DNA of 64,000 nucleotides from Mucilaginibacter straminoryzae (GTDB lineage: Bacteria > Bacteroidota > Bacteroidia > Sphingobacteriales > Sphingobacteriaceae): NCBI RefSeq assembly GCF_022953055.1, contig NZ_JALJEJ010000006.1, positions 62,001-126,000 of the forward strand, given 5' to 3'. Shown in pieces: positions 25,420-34,427 of this stretch (positions are counted from its first letter, which is position 1; each line of letters opens with the position of its first letter). Below the pieces are notes generated by a model. That model had not been told where the DNA came from, searched no databases, and saw only the letters and a program-made list of their open reading frames with translations. The position numbers and the translations under genes are program-made.

Positions 25420-26406
25420 ATGAAAATACTCTTCGGTATACAAGGTACCGGTAACGGCCATATCAGCCGTGCCAGGGAAATTGTCCCTTTACTACAGCAA
25501 TATGGCGAGGTAGACTTGCTCATCAGCGGTACGGAGGCAGAAGTTGCTTTAACGCAGCCTGTAAAATACCGTTACCACGGCTTCAGTTTTGTATTTGGCA
25601 CTACGGGCGGGGTAGATAAGTGGAAAACCTTTAAAATAATGAAACTTCGGCGGCTTTGGCATGATATGCATGCGCTGCCGTTGCAGCAGTATAACCTTAT
25701 CGTTAACGATTTTGAACCGGTTAGCGCCTGGGCCTGTCGTCTGCAAAAAATACCTTCCGTTTCGTTAAGCCATCAATGCTCGTTTGTATCACCACAAACT
25801 CCGCGGCCCGCTAAGTGGAACTATGCCGAGTGGCTGTTCAAATACTATTCGCCCACTACTTACCATATCGGCTTCCATTTCGAACGTTATGCAGATTTTA
25901 TTCACACCCCGGTTATACGTAGCGAGATCAGGCAGTTGCAGCCGGTAAACAAAGGGCATTACACCGTTTACCTGCCGGCTTATGATGATAAAACACTGAT
26001 TAAGTATTTAAGCAAGGTAAAAGAGGTGCAATGGCAGATTTTTTCTAAACGGCAGAAAGCCCCTTATCACGAAGGCAACGTCAGCGTGTTCCCGGTAAAT
26101 AATGATAGCTTTAATACCAGTATGGCCGGGTGCGAGGGCTTGCTTACCGGCGGCGGATTTGAAGGCCCTGCTGAAGCATTATACCTGGGCAAGAAGGTGA
26201 TGATGATACCCATGCGCAACCAATACGAGCAGCAGTGCAACGCATTGTCGGCGTCGCGGTTGGGGGTGCCGGTTGTGCAGCACATCGACCAGGCATTTGA
26301 AGGCAGGTTAAGGGACTGGATCGGGGCTGAAAACCGTATCAGCGTAAATTTCCCGGATGAAACTGCAGCAATTGTGGAACGAATGGTAAAAACCTACGCC
26401 CGTTGA
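25420..26406 (+). CDS. GT-B glycosyltransferase, MurG/UGT-like
   Basis: A 328-residue protein whose N-terminus M-K-I-L-F-G-I-Q-G-T-G-N-G-H-I-S-R-A is the acceptor-side glycine loop of GT28/UGT-like enzymes. The C-terminal donor site contains the segment G-L-L-T-G-G-G-F-E-G-P-A-E-A-L and M-I-P-M-R-N-Q-Y-E-Q-Q. The likely location is cytoplasmic, at the inner membrane. An in-frame TTG lies 24 bases upstream; the ATG at 25420 fits the family start. With the LpxH-like gene before it, a lipid glycosylation role is plausible but not shown. Confidence 0.88.
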   Translation: MKILFGIQGTGNGHISRAREIVPLLQQYGEVDLLISGTEAEVALTQPVKYRYHGFSFVFGTTGGVDKWKTFKIMKLRRLWHDMHALPLQQYNLIVNDFEPVSAWACRLQKIPSVSLSHQCSFVSPQTPRPAKWNYAEWLFKYYSPTTYHIGFHFERYADFIHTPVIRSEIRQLQPVNKGHYTVYLPAYDDKTLIKYLSKVKEVQWQIFSKRQKAPYHEGNVSVFPVNNDSFNTSMAGCEGLLTGGGFEGPAEALYLGKKVMMIPMRNQYEQQCNALSASRLGVPVVQHIDQAFEGRLRDWIGAENRISVNFPDETAAIVERMVKTYAR

Positions 26407-26453
26407 GATTTGAGCATGAGCGCTTTTTGTAGTATTATTGCCCATCGTAATTA

Positions 26454-27440
26454 ATGATCAGTATCTTCAGGACATATAAGCCCACCAATTTCTTTTGGCT
26501 TACGCTGGTATTGCTGGTTATGCGTTTAGGTTACATTATAAAAGCACCAGACCAGGTGCATTTTATTTTTGTAGAATCTTACATCCGCTCGCTTATTCCC
26601 GTTAATTACGAAGACGCACTTTCCTCAACCGCCAATATTTTCATCGCTGCGCTGCTGGTTTTCATCCAGGCCCTGCTGGTGAACTACATCATCAACTTTT
26701 ACAACCTGCTGGGTAAACCCAGCTTCCTGCCGGGCTTAATGTACATTGTTGCAGCCAGCCTGTTTACGCCGTTCCTGGTACTTAGCCCGCCGTTATTCTG
26801 TAATTTCATCATCATCTGGATGCTGTACAAAATATTCGGATTGTACAAAAGCGCAGAATCAAAAACCATTGCCTATGACCTGGGCATGATGGTAGCGGTT
26901 GGTTCGCTCATCTACCTCCCGTTTATTTATACGATTTTAGTGGTGTGGATAGCCCTGGTTATTTTTAAACCGTTCGACCTGCGCGACCTGCTGGCAAGTA
27001 TTTTTGGTTATATCACCATTTACTTTTTCATTGCCGTTTATTTCTATCTCAACGATAAGCTCAACAAGTTTTTAGATATCTGGACGCCCCTGGGTAGCCG
27101 TTTCCCGTCCAGCATTCACTTTAGCCAGTATAGCTACCTGGTGCTGGTACCCGTGGTACTGATCTTCATTTTATGCTTGTTTAAGCTGCAGCAATCCTTC
27201 TACAAAAGTTACGTCCACATCCGCAAATCTTACCAGGTGCTGGTGCTGCTATTCCTGGTTGCCGGTCTGGCATTTTATGTAAAAGTTGATTTCCGCTTGA
27301 ACCACTTTTTGCTTTGTGCAGTCCCGGCGAGCGTCTTCTTTGCCTATTATTTCATGTACGCATCGCGGCGCTGGTTCTATGAAACCCTGTTCCTGATCTT
27401 CGTTGCCAGCATTATTTATTTCCAGTTTAACACTTTTTAA
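26454..27440 (+). CDS. DUF6427-like polytopic membrane protein
   Basis: A 328-residue, very hydrophobic protein with about eight to ten membrane segments and little else. The N-terminus (M-I-S-I-F-R-T-Y-K-P-T-N-F-F) and the P-F-D-L-R-D segment after a pair of helices match the DUF6427 proteins of Bacteroidota, whose function is unknown. It lies 47 bases after the glycosyltransferase and 45 before purQ, so operon membership is unclear; purQ has its own promoter box. Confidence 0.75.
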   Translation: MISIFRTYKPTNFFWLTLVLLVMRLGYIIKAPDQVHFIFVESYIRSLIPVNYEDALSSTANIFIAALLVFIQALLVNYIINFYNLLGKPSFLPGLMYIVAASLFTPFLVLSPPLFCNFIIIWMLYKIFGLYKSAESKTIAYDLGMMVAVGSLIYLPFIYTILVVWIALVIFKPFDLRDLLASIFGYITIYFFIAVYFYLNDKLNKFLDIWTPLGSRFPSSIHFSQYSYLVLVPVVLIFILCLFKLQQSFYKSYVHIRKSYQVLVLLFLVAGLAFYVKVDFRLNHFLLCAVPASVFFAYYFMYASRRWFYETLFLIFVASIIYFQFNTF

Positions 27441-27473
27441 CTTTTACATTCGTTCAGGTTCAACAGGTTGTAT

Positions 27474-27481
27474 TAGTTTTG
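27474..27481 (+). promoter_or_regulatory. Candidate -7 box (TAGTTTTG) of purQ
   Basis: TAGTTTTG fits TAnnTTTG and ends four bases before the purQ ATG. If used, the transcript would be leaderless or nearly so. The -33 region has no exact TTG at the expected spacing. Confidence 0.4.
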
Positions 27482-27485
27482 TAGC

Positions 27486-28178
27486 ATGAAATTTGGCGTA
27501 GTTATATTCCCGGGTTCCAACTGCGATGAAGATATCATCTATGTGTTGGACAAAATATTAGGTCAGCAGGTGGTTCGCCTATGGCATAAAGACCATGATT
27601 TACAAGGTGCTGATTTTATTATTCTGCCCGGTGGTTTCTCTTTTGGCGATTACCTGCGCTCTGGCGCCATTGCCCGTTTTTCACCTATTATGCAAGAGGT
27701 GATTAAGTTTGCCGGCAACGGTGGTAAGGTAATGGGTATTTGTAACGGCTTCCAGATTTTGGTTGAAGCAGGTTTACTGCCCGGTGCATTGCTGCATAAC
27801 GAGAACCGTAAATTTATTTGCCGCAACATTTTCCTGAAACCGCAAACCAACAATTCATTACTGACCTCACAAGCAGATTTGAATGAGGCATTGAAGATCC
27901 CTATCGCTCATGGCGAGGGAAATTACTTTGCTGATGCGGAGACACTGAAGGCGATAAATGATAACGACCAGGTGCTGTTCAGGTATTGCGATGAGATGGG
28001 TAATGTAACGGCGGATGCTAATCCGAATGGCTCATTAGAAAACATTGCCGGTGTGTGTAATGCAGGCAGAAACGTTTTTGGATTGATGCCGCACCCTGAA
28101 CGCGCTGCCGACATTCTGGTGGGTAATCAGGACGGATTGGTGTTGTTCGAATCGATATTGTCATTGGCGAATGCCTGA
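27486..28178 (+). CDS. purQ: Phosphoribosylformylglycinamidine synthase, glutaminase subunit
   Basis: A 230-residue class I glutamine amidotransferase that supplies ammonia to PurL in the fourth step of de novo purine synthesis. The active site is visible: nucleophile C86 in G-I-C-N-G-F-Q and the dyad H203/E205 in M-P-H-P-E-R-A. The N-terminal G-V-V-I-F-P-G-S-N-C-D-E-D and P-G-G-F-S-F-G-D-Y-L-R identify PurQ. Its stop overlaps the coaX start by eight bases. purL and purS are not in the window. Confidence 0.97.
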   Translation: MKFGVVIFPGSNCDEDIIYVLDKILGQQVVRLWHKDHDLQGADFIILPGGFSFGDYLRSGAIARFSPIMQEVIKFAGNGGKVMGICNGFQILVEAGLLPGALLHNENRKFICRNIFLKPQTNNSLLTSQADLNEALKIPIAHGEGNYFADAETLKAINDNDQVLFRYCDEMGNVTADANPNGSLENIAGVCNAGRNVFGLMPHPERAADILVGNQDGLVLFESILSLANA

Positions 28179-28911
28179 TCTGGTAGTTGATATCGGCAAT
28201 TCGCAAGCCAAGCTTGCTATTTTTCAACACCGCGAAATTCTTTGGACAGCTCATCTACCCGAGCCGGATCCGGCAGTCTTAAGCGATGTACTCAGCCGTT
28301 ATCAACCAGAAAGCGCAATTATCTCCACCGTAAAAAAAGACCATACCTGGCACGAGCAGCTTTCTGCTTATTTGCCGGTGCAGGTTTTTAACTACCGGAT
28401 GGCCGCCAATATCAAAAATCATTACCGTACGCCGGAAACACTTGGTTTAGACAGGCTTGCGGCAGTAGTTGGCGCTTATGCCGAATACCCGGAGCAAGCC
28501 AGTTTGGTAATAGATGCGGGCACCTGCATCACTTACGACTTTGTAGATAACCAGGGCAATTATAACGGTGGCAGTATTTCACCGGGCTTGCAAATGAGGT
28601 TCAGGGCAATGCACGAATTCACGGCCGCCCTGCCGCTGGTAAGTACCGACTCGGAAAAAATAAGCACGGCCTGGGGCGACGATACGCCCTCAGCGATGCA
28701 GTCGGGTGTACAAAACGGACTAAAATATGAGGTGACCGGCTTCGTAGAAAGTTACCGGGAGCAGCACCCCGAATTAAATGTGATACTAACCGGCGGCGAC
28801 GCTATTTTTTTGGATACTGTACTGAAAAATAGCATCTTTGCCCCCTATATTAAAATTGACCCTTATCTCGTTTTAAGGGGTTTAAACGCAGTTATACAGC
28901 ATAATGATTAA
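28171..28911 (+). CDS. coaX: Type III pantothenate kinase
   Basis: A 246-residue ASKHA-fold kinase catalysing the first step of coenzyme A synthesis. Family motifs are D-I-G-N-S-Q-A-K near the N-terminus (ATP phosphate binding), G-L-D-R-L (about residues 92-96), I-D-A-G-T-C-I-T-Y-D (about 112-121), G-G-S-I-S-P-G-L and the C-terminal T-G-G-D-A. It overlaps purQ upstream and the outer-membrane protein gene downstream by eight bases each, so translation of the three is coupled. Confidence 0.95.
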   Translation: MPDLVVDIGNSQAKLAIFQHREILWTAHLPEPDPAVLSDVLSRYQPESAIISTVKKDHTWHEQLSAYLPVQVFNYRMAANIKNHYRTPETLGLDRLAAVVGAYAEYPEQASLVIDAGTCITYDFVDNQGNYNGGSISPGLQMRFRAMHEFTAALPLVSTDSEKISTAWGDDTPSAMQSGVQNGLKYEVTGFVESYREQHPELNVILTGGDAIFLDTVLKNSIFAPYIKIDPYLVLRGLNAVIQHND

Positions 28912-30226
28912 ATATATCCGTTTTGTAATCCTGTTCTTTTTTGCTTTATCAGCAAGTGCGGTAATGGCACAGTCTACCGCTACTACCAGCTCCCCTTATT
29001 CTAAATATGGGTTGGGCTTGCTAAGTCAGGATCTGCTGCCCCAGCAGCGGGGTATGGGCGGTATCGGTGCTGCTATTAATAAAATCGGCGGGTATAACCT
29101 GGTAAACTCTTACAACCCGGCTTCTTACGGCTTTATCAACCTTACTACTATCGATGTTGGTGCATCTGCCAATTTCATCACCCTTAACCAGTCGGGCGCT
29201 TCTTCACAAACGAACGGCAATTTCCGGTTAAGCCATATTACTTTTGCTGTTCCGGTAAGCAAACGCTCTGCGCTGGCCTTCGGCTTAAAACCCTATTCAG
29301 AACTGGGTTATAATTATACGCAAACTAAATCTAACCTGGGTTCGGGCCTGCCATCAGATACCAACAGCGTGAATTACATTTACAGTGGCGAAGGTGGTTT
29401 GTCTAAGGCCTTCATCGGTTATGGTTTTGGCCTGGGTAAGCACTTCTATTTCGGTGGTAATGTTTCTTACATCTTTGGTAACCTGGAGCAATTTAGTTCT
29501 ACAGAGATCCCTAACCTTTATGGCGGCTTTAATACCCGTCTGGAGCAAAGCAATAACGTAGGCGGCCTGAATTATGATTTCGGCACGCAGGTAACATTCG
29601 ATGTTGCTGAAGCTACGCACCTTACCTTCGGTTACTCTGGTTCGGCAAGCACCCAGTTGAACAGCCAGAGCAAATATATTCTGAGCCAGTACAGCAAGAA
29701 CTTTACAACAAATAACGAGGGCCTCGCAACAGATACTTTGGTAAACAGGCAATCTAGCCAATCTAAGATCAAACTACCGCTGATCAATCACTTTGGTTTT
29801 TCATTACATAAAGAAAATAAATACCTGTTCGGTGCAGATTACAGCACCGGAAAATGGTCTGACCTGACCATTGGTGGCGTAAACCAGGGATTGAGTAACA
29901 GCCAGTCTTTCAACGTTGGCGGCCAGATTACACCAAACTACAACGCACTGCATAACTACTTCGCGCTGATGGATTACAGCCTGGGTTTCAAAGCAGAAAA
30001 GACTTACATTACCATCAACGACCGGGATATTAAAGCGCAGGCCATTACCTTTGGTTTGGGTTTCCCGCTGCCGCGTAACAACACCAGCTTTTACAAGATT
30101 AATTTCTCAGCAGAAGTTGGCCGCCGCGGAAGCTTAGCTCCGGGCCTGATCCGCGAAAATTATTTTAACTTCCATTTAGGATTCACCCTGAACGATATCT
30201 GGTTCCGCAAATACCGGTTCGATTAA
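28904..30226 (+). CDS. Predicted outer-membrane beta-barrel protein
   Basis: A 440-residue protein with a signal peptide (about residues 1-22, ending V-M-A-Q). The mature protein has the alternating aromatic/polar pattern of a beta-barrel, many Gly/Ser/Asn turns and a C-terminus ending R-Y-R-F-D, an aromatic near-terminal pattern suitable for Bam insertion. The early Y-S-K-Y-G-L-G and R-G-M-G-G-I-G segments recall FadL/PorV-type barrels of Bacteroidota. Function unknown. Its start overlaps coaX by eight bases and lptC follows closely, so an envelope role fits. Confidence 0.8.
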   Translation: MIKYIRFVILFFFALSASAVMAQSTATTSSPYSKYGLGLLSQDLLPQQRGMGGIGAAINKIGGYNLVNSYNPASYGFINLTTIDVGASANFITLNQSGASSQTNGNFRLSHITFAVPVSKRSALAFGLKPYSELGYNYTQTKSNLGSGLPSDTNSVNYIYSGEGGLSKAFIGYGFGLGKHFYFGGNVSYIFGNLEQFSSTEIPNLYGGFNTRLEQSNNVGGLNYDFGTQVTFDVAEATHLTFGYSGSASTQLNSQSKYILSQYSKNFTTNNEGLATDTLVNRQSSQSKIKLPLINHFGFSLHKENKYLFGADYSTGKWSDLTIGGVNQGLSNSQSFNVGGQITPNYNALHNYFALMDYSLGFKAEKTYITINDRDIKAQAITFGLGFPLPRNNTSFYKINFSAEVGRRGSLAPGLIRENYFNFHLGFTLNDIWFRKYRFD

Positions 30227-30238
30227 TTGAGGTTAATA

Positions 30239-30820
30239 ATGCTTCGAAGCCTTTGTAACGGTGTAAAATTTGGTTTTACAGTTGCTGTTGTGGCGCTGTT
30301 ACTGGCTGGCTGTGAAGAAAATGACCTGAAGAAGGTACGCGAGATTGCCTCCATGCAGGAAACAAAACCCGTACAACGTACAACAGGCGTTGACGTGATC
30401 TATAGCGATTCTGCAAAAGTAAAGGCAAGACTTACTTCGCCCCTGATGCTCGAATACACCGAAGGGAAAAAGCCTTATACCGAAATGCCCAAAGGCGTTA
30501 AGGTGGTGTTTTTTGATGCCAACCTGAAGATGAGCAGTTCCGTAGTTGCTGACTACGCCATCCGCTATAATAACGAACACCTGATCGAGCTACGAAAGAA
30601 TGTAGTGGCAACCAATGCCAAAGGCGATAAGTTTATGTCTGATGAACTGATCTGGGAGGAAATTACCAATAAAGTAACCTCGCAGAAGCCGGTTACCATC
30701 ATTACCACCGATGGCAGTGTGATCAATGGCGCCTCTTTAAAGACCAATCAGAAATTTGATCCGTGGGACATCTCACAAACCACCGGTAAATTTCCTGTCA
30801 ATCAAAACATTGCTCCATAA
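30239..30820 (+). CDS. lptC: LptC-like LPS export lipoprotein
   Basis: A 193-residue protein with a lipoprotein signal peptide: basic N-terminus, hydrophobic core, lipobox L-A-G-C with C25. The mature part fits the LptC/OstA fold: V-D-V-I-Y-S-D-S-A-K-V-K-A-R-L, M-P-K-G-V-K-V-V-F-F-D and A-D-Y-A-I-R-Y-N-N. LptC is the periplasmic receiver of lipopolysaccharide from the inner-membrane ABC exporter. An in-frame TTG twelve bases upstream exists, but the ATG at 30239 gives a better signal peptide. It is last in the purQ-coaX-barrel-lptC run. Confidence 0.85.
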   Translation: MLRSLCNGVKFGFTVAVVALLLAGCEENDLKKVREIASMQETKPVQRTTGVDVIYSDSAKVKARLTSPLMLEYTEGKKPYTEMPKGVKVVFFDANLKMSSSVVADYAIRYNNEHLIELRKNVVATNAKGDKFMSDELIWEEITNKVTSQKPVTIITTDGSVINGASLKTNQKFDPWDISQTTGKFPVNQNIAP

Positions 30821-30922
30821 AAATTTGTTTAATGGCGCGAAATTTCTGATGCTATTTTTTGGTAAAAATTGTATCTTGCGCCCTCTTTTAACTAAATAGA
30901 AAATTATTATTTGAGTTAGTAT

Positions 30923-33040
30923 ATGGGTATTATGAGTTTTTTGCGCAACCGGATGGGAGTAATCCTGGTCGTTGTTATCGGTTTAGCGCTTTTTGCCTTT
31001 ATTGCCAGTGAAGCGGTGCAGTACGGCAGATCTTTTTTTTCTGGTGACCGCACAACAGTGGGCGAGGTAGCAGGTGAAAAGATCAGTTACGAAGACTTTA
31101 ACAAACGTGTAGAGTTTAACGAAAAGCAGTATCAGCAGCAATTCGGCCAAAACCTTACGCCGCAGTTGGTAAGCTACGTACAAAACATGACCTGGAGCCA
31201 GAACGTAAGCCAGATCATCCTGAAAAAAGAAGTGGATAAATTAGGGCTGGTAGTTGGCGAAGACGAAACCCGCAACATGATCAGCGGACCAAATCCTGAT
31301 CCGGAGATCGTACGCAACTTCTCTAACCCTCAAACCGGCCAGTTCGACCGCGGACAGCTGAACCAGTTCTTAAGCGCTATGCAAAATGCACCTGGTGCTG
31401 ATGAAATGAAACAGCGCTGGTCTCAACTAGTAGCCTCTTTAATTGATACCAAAAAAACCCAGAAATACCTTTCTCTGATCAGAAACGGTTTATACGTAAA
31501 CTCATTAGATGCTAAAGACGATTACGAGGCTAAAAACAAACTGGCCAACTTTAAATATGTCGCTTTAGATTATTCAACCATCCCTGATAATAAAGTTACC
31601 CTTACCGACGGCGACTTCCAGGCTTATTATGACGAGCACAAAGCTGCTTTCAAAAATGAGCAGGAGCTGCGCACGTTCAAATATGTTAGCTTTAATGCTG
31701 CGCCTTCTAAAGCAGATTCTGCTGCGATAAAAGCACAGGCAGATAAACTGGCTGCAGATTTTAAAACAACCCCTAACGATTCCCTTTTCGTTCAGATCAA
31801 TGCCGTTAATGCTGCTTATAAAGCGCCGCTGGCATTTCTGCGCAAAGGCCAGTTAGAGCCTAAACTGGATACCGTGATGTTTAATGCATCTAAAGGTTTT
31901 GTATACGGCCCATACCTGTCTGACGGTAGCTACAAAGTATCTAAACTGGTAGATGTAACCGTTGGTCCAGATTCGGTTAAAGCACGTCACATCCTGATCA
32001 ACCCGCAATTAACAGGTGGTTTGGATAAAGCCAAAGCACAGGCAGATTCATTAAAGAAACTGATCCAGGGTGGTAAGCCTTTTGCTGACCTGGCAAAAAC
32101 TTACTCTACAGATAAAGGTTCTGCTGAAAAAGGCGGCGACTTAGGCTACTTCGGCCGTGGCGCAATGGTGCCTCAGTTTGAGGAAGCTGCATTCACCGGT
32201 AAAAAAGGAGACCTGGTAGTTGTTACTTCACAATTTGGCGTACACCTGATCCAGATTGAGGATCAAAAAGGTTCATCTAAAGTAGTTAAAGTAGCTACAG
32301 TTGATCGTCCGCTTACGGCCAGCAGCCAAACCCAGTCTGCTGCGTTCAGCAAAGCACAATCATTCCTGTCTGCTGCTAACAGCGATAACTTTGAAGCCGA
32401 AGCCAAAAAGATGGGCTTACAGGTTAAAACTGCTGATGATGTAAATGGTTTAGCAGTTAGCCTGCCAGGCTTGGAAAATGCCCGTGACATGGTTAAATGG
32501 GGCTTCGGTGCAGAAAAAGGTGCCCTTGCCGATAAAGCGTTTACCGTGGGTAACCAATACGTGGTTCCTAAACTGGTAGAAATTAAACCGGAAGGCATTT
32601 TACCGCTCGAGGTGGTTAAGAAGCAAATTGAGCCTGCTGTCCGTAATATTGTTAAAGCGAAACAACTGAGCGAGAAACTGCAAGGTGCGTTAAACGGCGC
32701 TTCTTCTATTGAGCAGGTTGCACAAAAAGTAGGTACCAGCGTAGTTCCTGTTGAGAACGTGGTATTTGCCAACCCGATATTACCTGCCGTGGCACAAGAG
32801 AATAAACTGATTGGTGCTGTATTTGGTTCACAACCGAATAAGCTAAGCAAACCTATTGAAGGCGAACATGGCGTTTACGCCTTTGTGGTTAATGGTTTTG
32901 TTAACCCGGCGCCACTTACAAATGCAGTTCGTCAGCGTGAGCAGATCGGACAGGCTTTATTACAGCGCGCCGATAACCAGATCTTTGATGCTCTGAAAGA
33001 TAAGGCGAATGTAAAAGATTACCGCGCTAAATTCATGTAA
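30923..33040 (+). CDS. PpiD/SurA-type peptidyl-prolyl isomerase, membrane anchored
   Basis: A 705-residue protein with a single N-terminal anchor (about residues 9-30), a SurA-N-like chaperone region (about 50-250), and one clear parvulin domain (about 350-450) containing A-R-H-I-L-I, G-G-D-L-G-Y-F-G-R-G-x-M-V-P and S-Q-F-G-V-H-L-I. The rest is helical chaperone-like sequence. PpiD-type proteins help fold outer-membrane and secreted proteins at the periplasmic face of the inner membrane. It sits downstream of lptC with a 102-base gap and has its own terminator. Confidence 0.93.
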   Translation: MGIMSFLRNRMGVILVVVIGLALFAFIASEAVQYGRSFFSGDRTTVGEVAGEKISYEDFNKRVEFNEKQYQQQFGQNLTPQLVSYVQNMTWSQNVSQIILKKEVDKLGLVVGEDETRNMISGPNPDPEIVRNFSNPQTGQFDRGQLNQFLSAMQNAPGADEMKQRWSQLVASLIDTKKTQKYLSLIRNGLYVNSLDAKDDYEAKNKLANFKYVALDYSTIPDNKVTLTDGDFQAYYDEHKAAFKNEQELRTFKYVSFNAAPSKADSAAIKAQADKLAADFKTTPNDSLFVQINAVNAAYKAPLAFLRKGQLEPKLDTVMFNASKGFVYGPYLSDGSYKVSKLVDVTVGPDSVKARHILINPQLTGGLDKAKAQADSLKKLIQGGKPFADLAKTYSTDKGSAEKGGDLGYFGRGAMVPQFEEAAFTGKKGDLVVVTSQFGVHLIQIEDQKGSSKVVKVATVDRPLTASSQTQSAAFSKAQSFLSAANSDNFEAEAKKMGLQVKTADDVNGLAVSLPGLENARDMVKWGFGAEKGALADKAFTVGNQYVVPKLVEIKPEGILPLEVVKKQIEPAVRNIVKAKQLSEKLQGALNGASSIEQVAQKVGTSVVPVENVVFANPILPAVAQENKLIGAVFGSQPNKLSKPIEGEHGVYAFVVNGFVNPAPLTNAVRQREQIGQALLQRADNQIFDALKDKANVKDYRAKFM

Positions 33041-33052
33041 TTTAAAATAGCG

Positions 33053-33060
33053 TAATTTTG
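33053..33060 (+). promoter_or_regulatory. Candidate -7 box (TAATTTTG) upstream of DUF2480 gene
   Basis: TAATTTTG fits the TAnnTTTG consensus and lies 47 bases before the ATG at 33108, but the ppiD terminator hairpin starts two bases later. If the promoter is used, its leader would begin inside that hairpin. No -33 TTG is evident. Confidence 0.3.
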
Positions 33061-33061
33061 C

Positions 33062-33096
33062 ATCCGGAACAGCGTTATAACTGTTCCGGATTTTTT
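33062..33096 (+). terminator. Rho-independent terminator of ppiD
   Basis: A perfect 11-bp stem (ATCCGGAACAG / CTGTTCCGGAT) with an eight-base loop followed by six T. It lies 21 bases after the ppiD stop codon. Confidence 0.93.
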
Positions 33097-33107
33097 ATTT
33101 TAAGACT

Positions 33108-33623
33108 ATGGAGATTCAGGAAAATTTTGTGAATAAGGTTGCCCAAAGCGGGCTGGTAACCATCGACCCGGCGGATTTTTATCCGGAAGGGGAACGCGTG
33201 GTTTATGATATAAAAGATAATCTTTTTCACGGCCTGATCTTGCGTGAGAAAGACTTCCGGGAGTTTGTGAAGGCGCATGACTGGGCGCAGTACCAGGATA
33301 AAATTGTTGGTATTACCTGCACGGCTGATGCTATTGTGCCTGCCTGGGCTTATATGCTGTTAGCTAACCGGCTTGCGCCTTATGCTAAAGCGGTTGTTTT
33401 TGGCGATGCAGATACCATAGAAGCGAAGCTGTTTGAAAAGCAGATCGAGCGTTTCGACGCGGATCCGTACCGCGATCAGCGCATCGTGATCAAGGGTTGT
33501 GGCGATACCCCTGTGCCTGTTGACGCTTATGTTGCATTGACGACTAAACTTTCGCCTGTTGTAAAGAGTCTAATGTTCGGCGAGCCTTGCTCTACCGTAC
33601 CTATTTACAAAAGGAAGGATTAA
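33108..33623 (+). CDS. DUF2480-family protein
   Basis: A 171-residue soluble protein without signal peptide. Segments V-A-Q-S-G-L-V-T-I-D, H-D-W-A-Q-Y-Q-D-K-I-V-G-I-T-C-T-A-D-A-I-V-P and the C-terminal S-L-M-F-G-E-P-C-S-T-V-P-I-Y-K match the DUF2480 family of Bacteroidota. Conserved cysteines (in I-T-C-T, K-G-C-G and E-P-C-S) suggest a metal or redox site, which is inference. It starts a closely packed run of four uncharacterised genes; the next ATG is three bases after its stop. Confidence 0.85.
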   Translation: MEIQENFVNKVAQSGLVTIDPADFYPEGERVVYDIKDNLFHGLILREKDFREFVKAHDWAQYQDKIVGITCTADAIVPAWAYMLLANRLAPYAKAVVFGDADTIEAKLFEKQIERFDADPYRDQRIVIKGCGDTPVPVDAYVALTTKLSPVVKSLMFGEPCSTVPIYKRKD

Positions 33624-33626
33624 AAC

Positions 33627-34427
33627 ATGACAAAAAGGGCCTTTATTATACTATTCTCCATTGTTACCGCGGCAGCGCTGTTTGCCTTCAGGCAATTTCT
33701 GCCCATGCCCGACAGGATAGATGATACGGCATTTAAAGCTGGCGAGCGGCTGAACTACCGCCTCAAGTACGGCATTTTTACTGCAGCCGAGGCCCATTTA
33801 AAGATAGAAGACAGCGATGTAAAATTCGACGGGCGACCGGCTTATCATATCATTGCTGACGGAAATACCGCCGGTACGTTTGACGTGTTCTACAAGGTGC
33901 GTAACAGGTACGAAAGTTATATTGATAAAAGCACCCTGCTGCCCTATTTGTATACCGAAAACAGGCACGAAGGCAGCTGGCACCATACCGACAAGGTAAG
34001 CTTTGACAGGCAGGATAACAAGGTAACCGCCGGGCAGGGAGTTTTCCCGTTAAAAGGCGGAAAAGTGTTCGATTTTCCATCCGCATACTACTTTGCCCGT
34101 AACCTGGACGTTTCTAAACTGAAGGTTGGCGATACTTTTGACATGCAATATTTTTTAGACGATGGCGTGCAAACGCTCAGCATTACCTTTGCCGGTCGCG
34201 AAAAAGTAAAGACCGCTTTGGGTACATTCAACTGTCTGAAATTTAATCCCTCTATTATCCCTGGTCGTATTTTTCGCAAAAACAGTAAATTGTATCTTTG
34301 GGTAACGGATGATAATAACCGCATACCGGTAAAAGCACATGTAGAAGTGGTGGTAGGAAGCCTTACAATGGAGCTTACCAACGCAACCGGTTTAAAATTT
34401 CCGTTGAACGGACAGCTTAAAAATTAA
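33627..34427 (+). CDS. DUF3108-domain exported protein
   Basis: A 266-residue protein with an N-terminal signal or anchor sequence (about residues 4-22). The mature domain, with F-K-A-G-E-R-L-N-Y-R-L-K-Y-G, F-D-V-F-Y-K-V-R-N-R-Y-E-S-Y-I-D and L-G-T-F-N-C-L-K-F-N-P, matches DUF3108, a predicted beta-rich periplasmic domain. The strong purine-rich sequence AAGGAAGG upstream of the ATG is an unusually good Shine-Dalgarno for this organism. The next ATG directly abuts its stop codon. Confidence 0.85.
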   Translation: MTKRAFIILFSIVTAAALFAFRQFLPMPDRIDDTAFKAGERLNYRLKYGIFTAAEAHLKIEDSDVKFDGRPAYHIIADGNTAGTFDVFYKVRNRYESYIDKSTLLPYLYTENRHEGSWHHTDKVSFDRQDNKVTAGQGVFPLKGGKVFDFPSAYYFARNLDVSKLKVGDTFDMQYFLDDGVQTLSITFAGREKVKTALGTFNCLKFNPSIIPGRIFRKNSKLYLWVTDDNNRIPVKAHVEVVVGSLTMELTNATGLKFPLNGQLKN

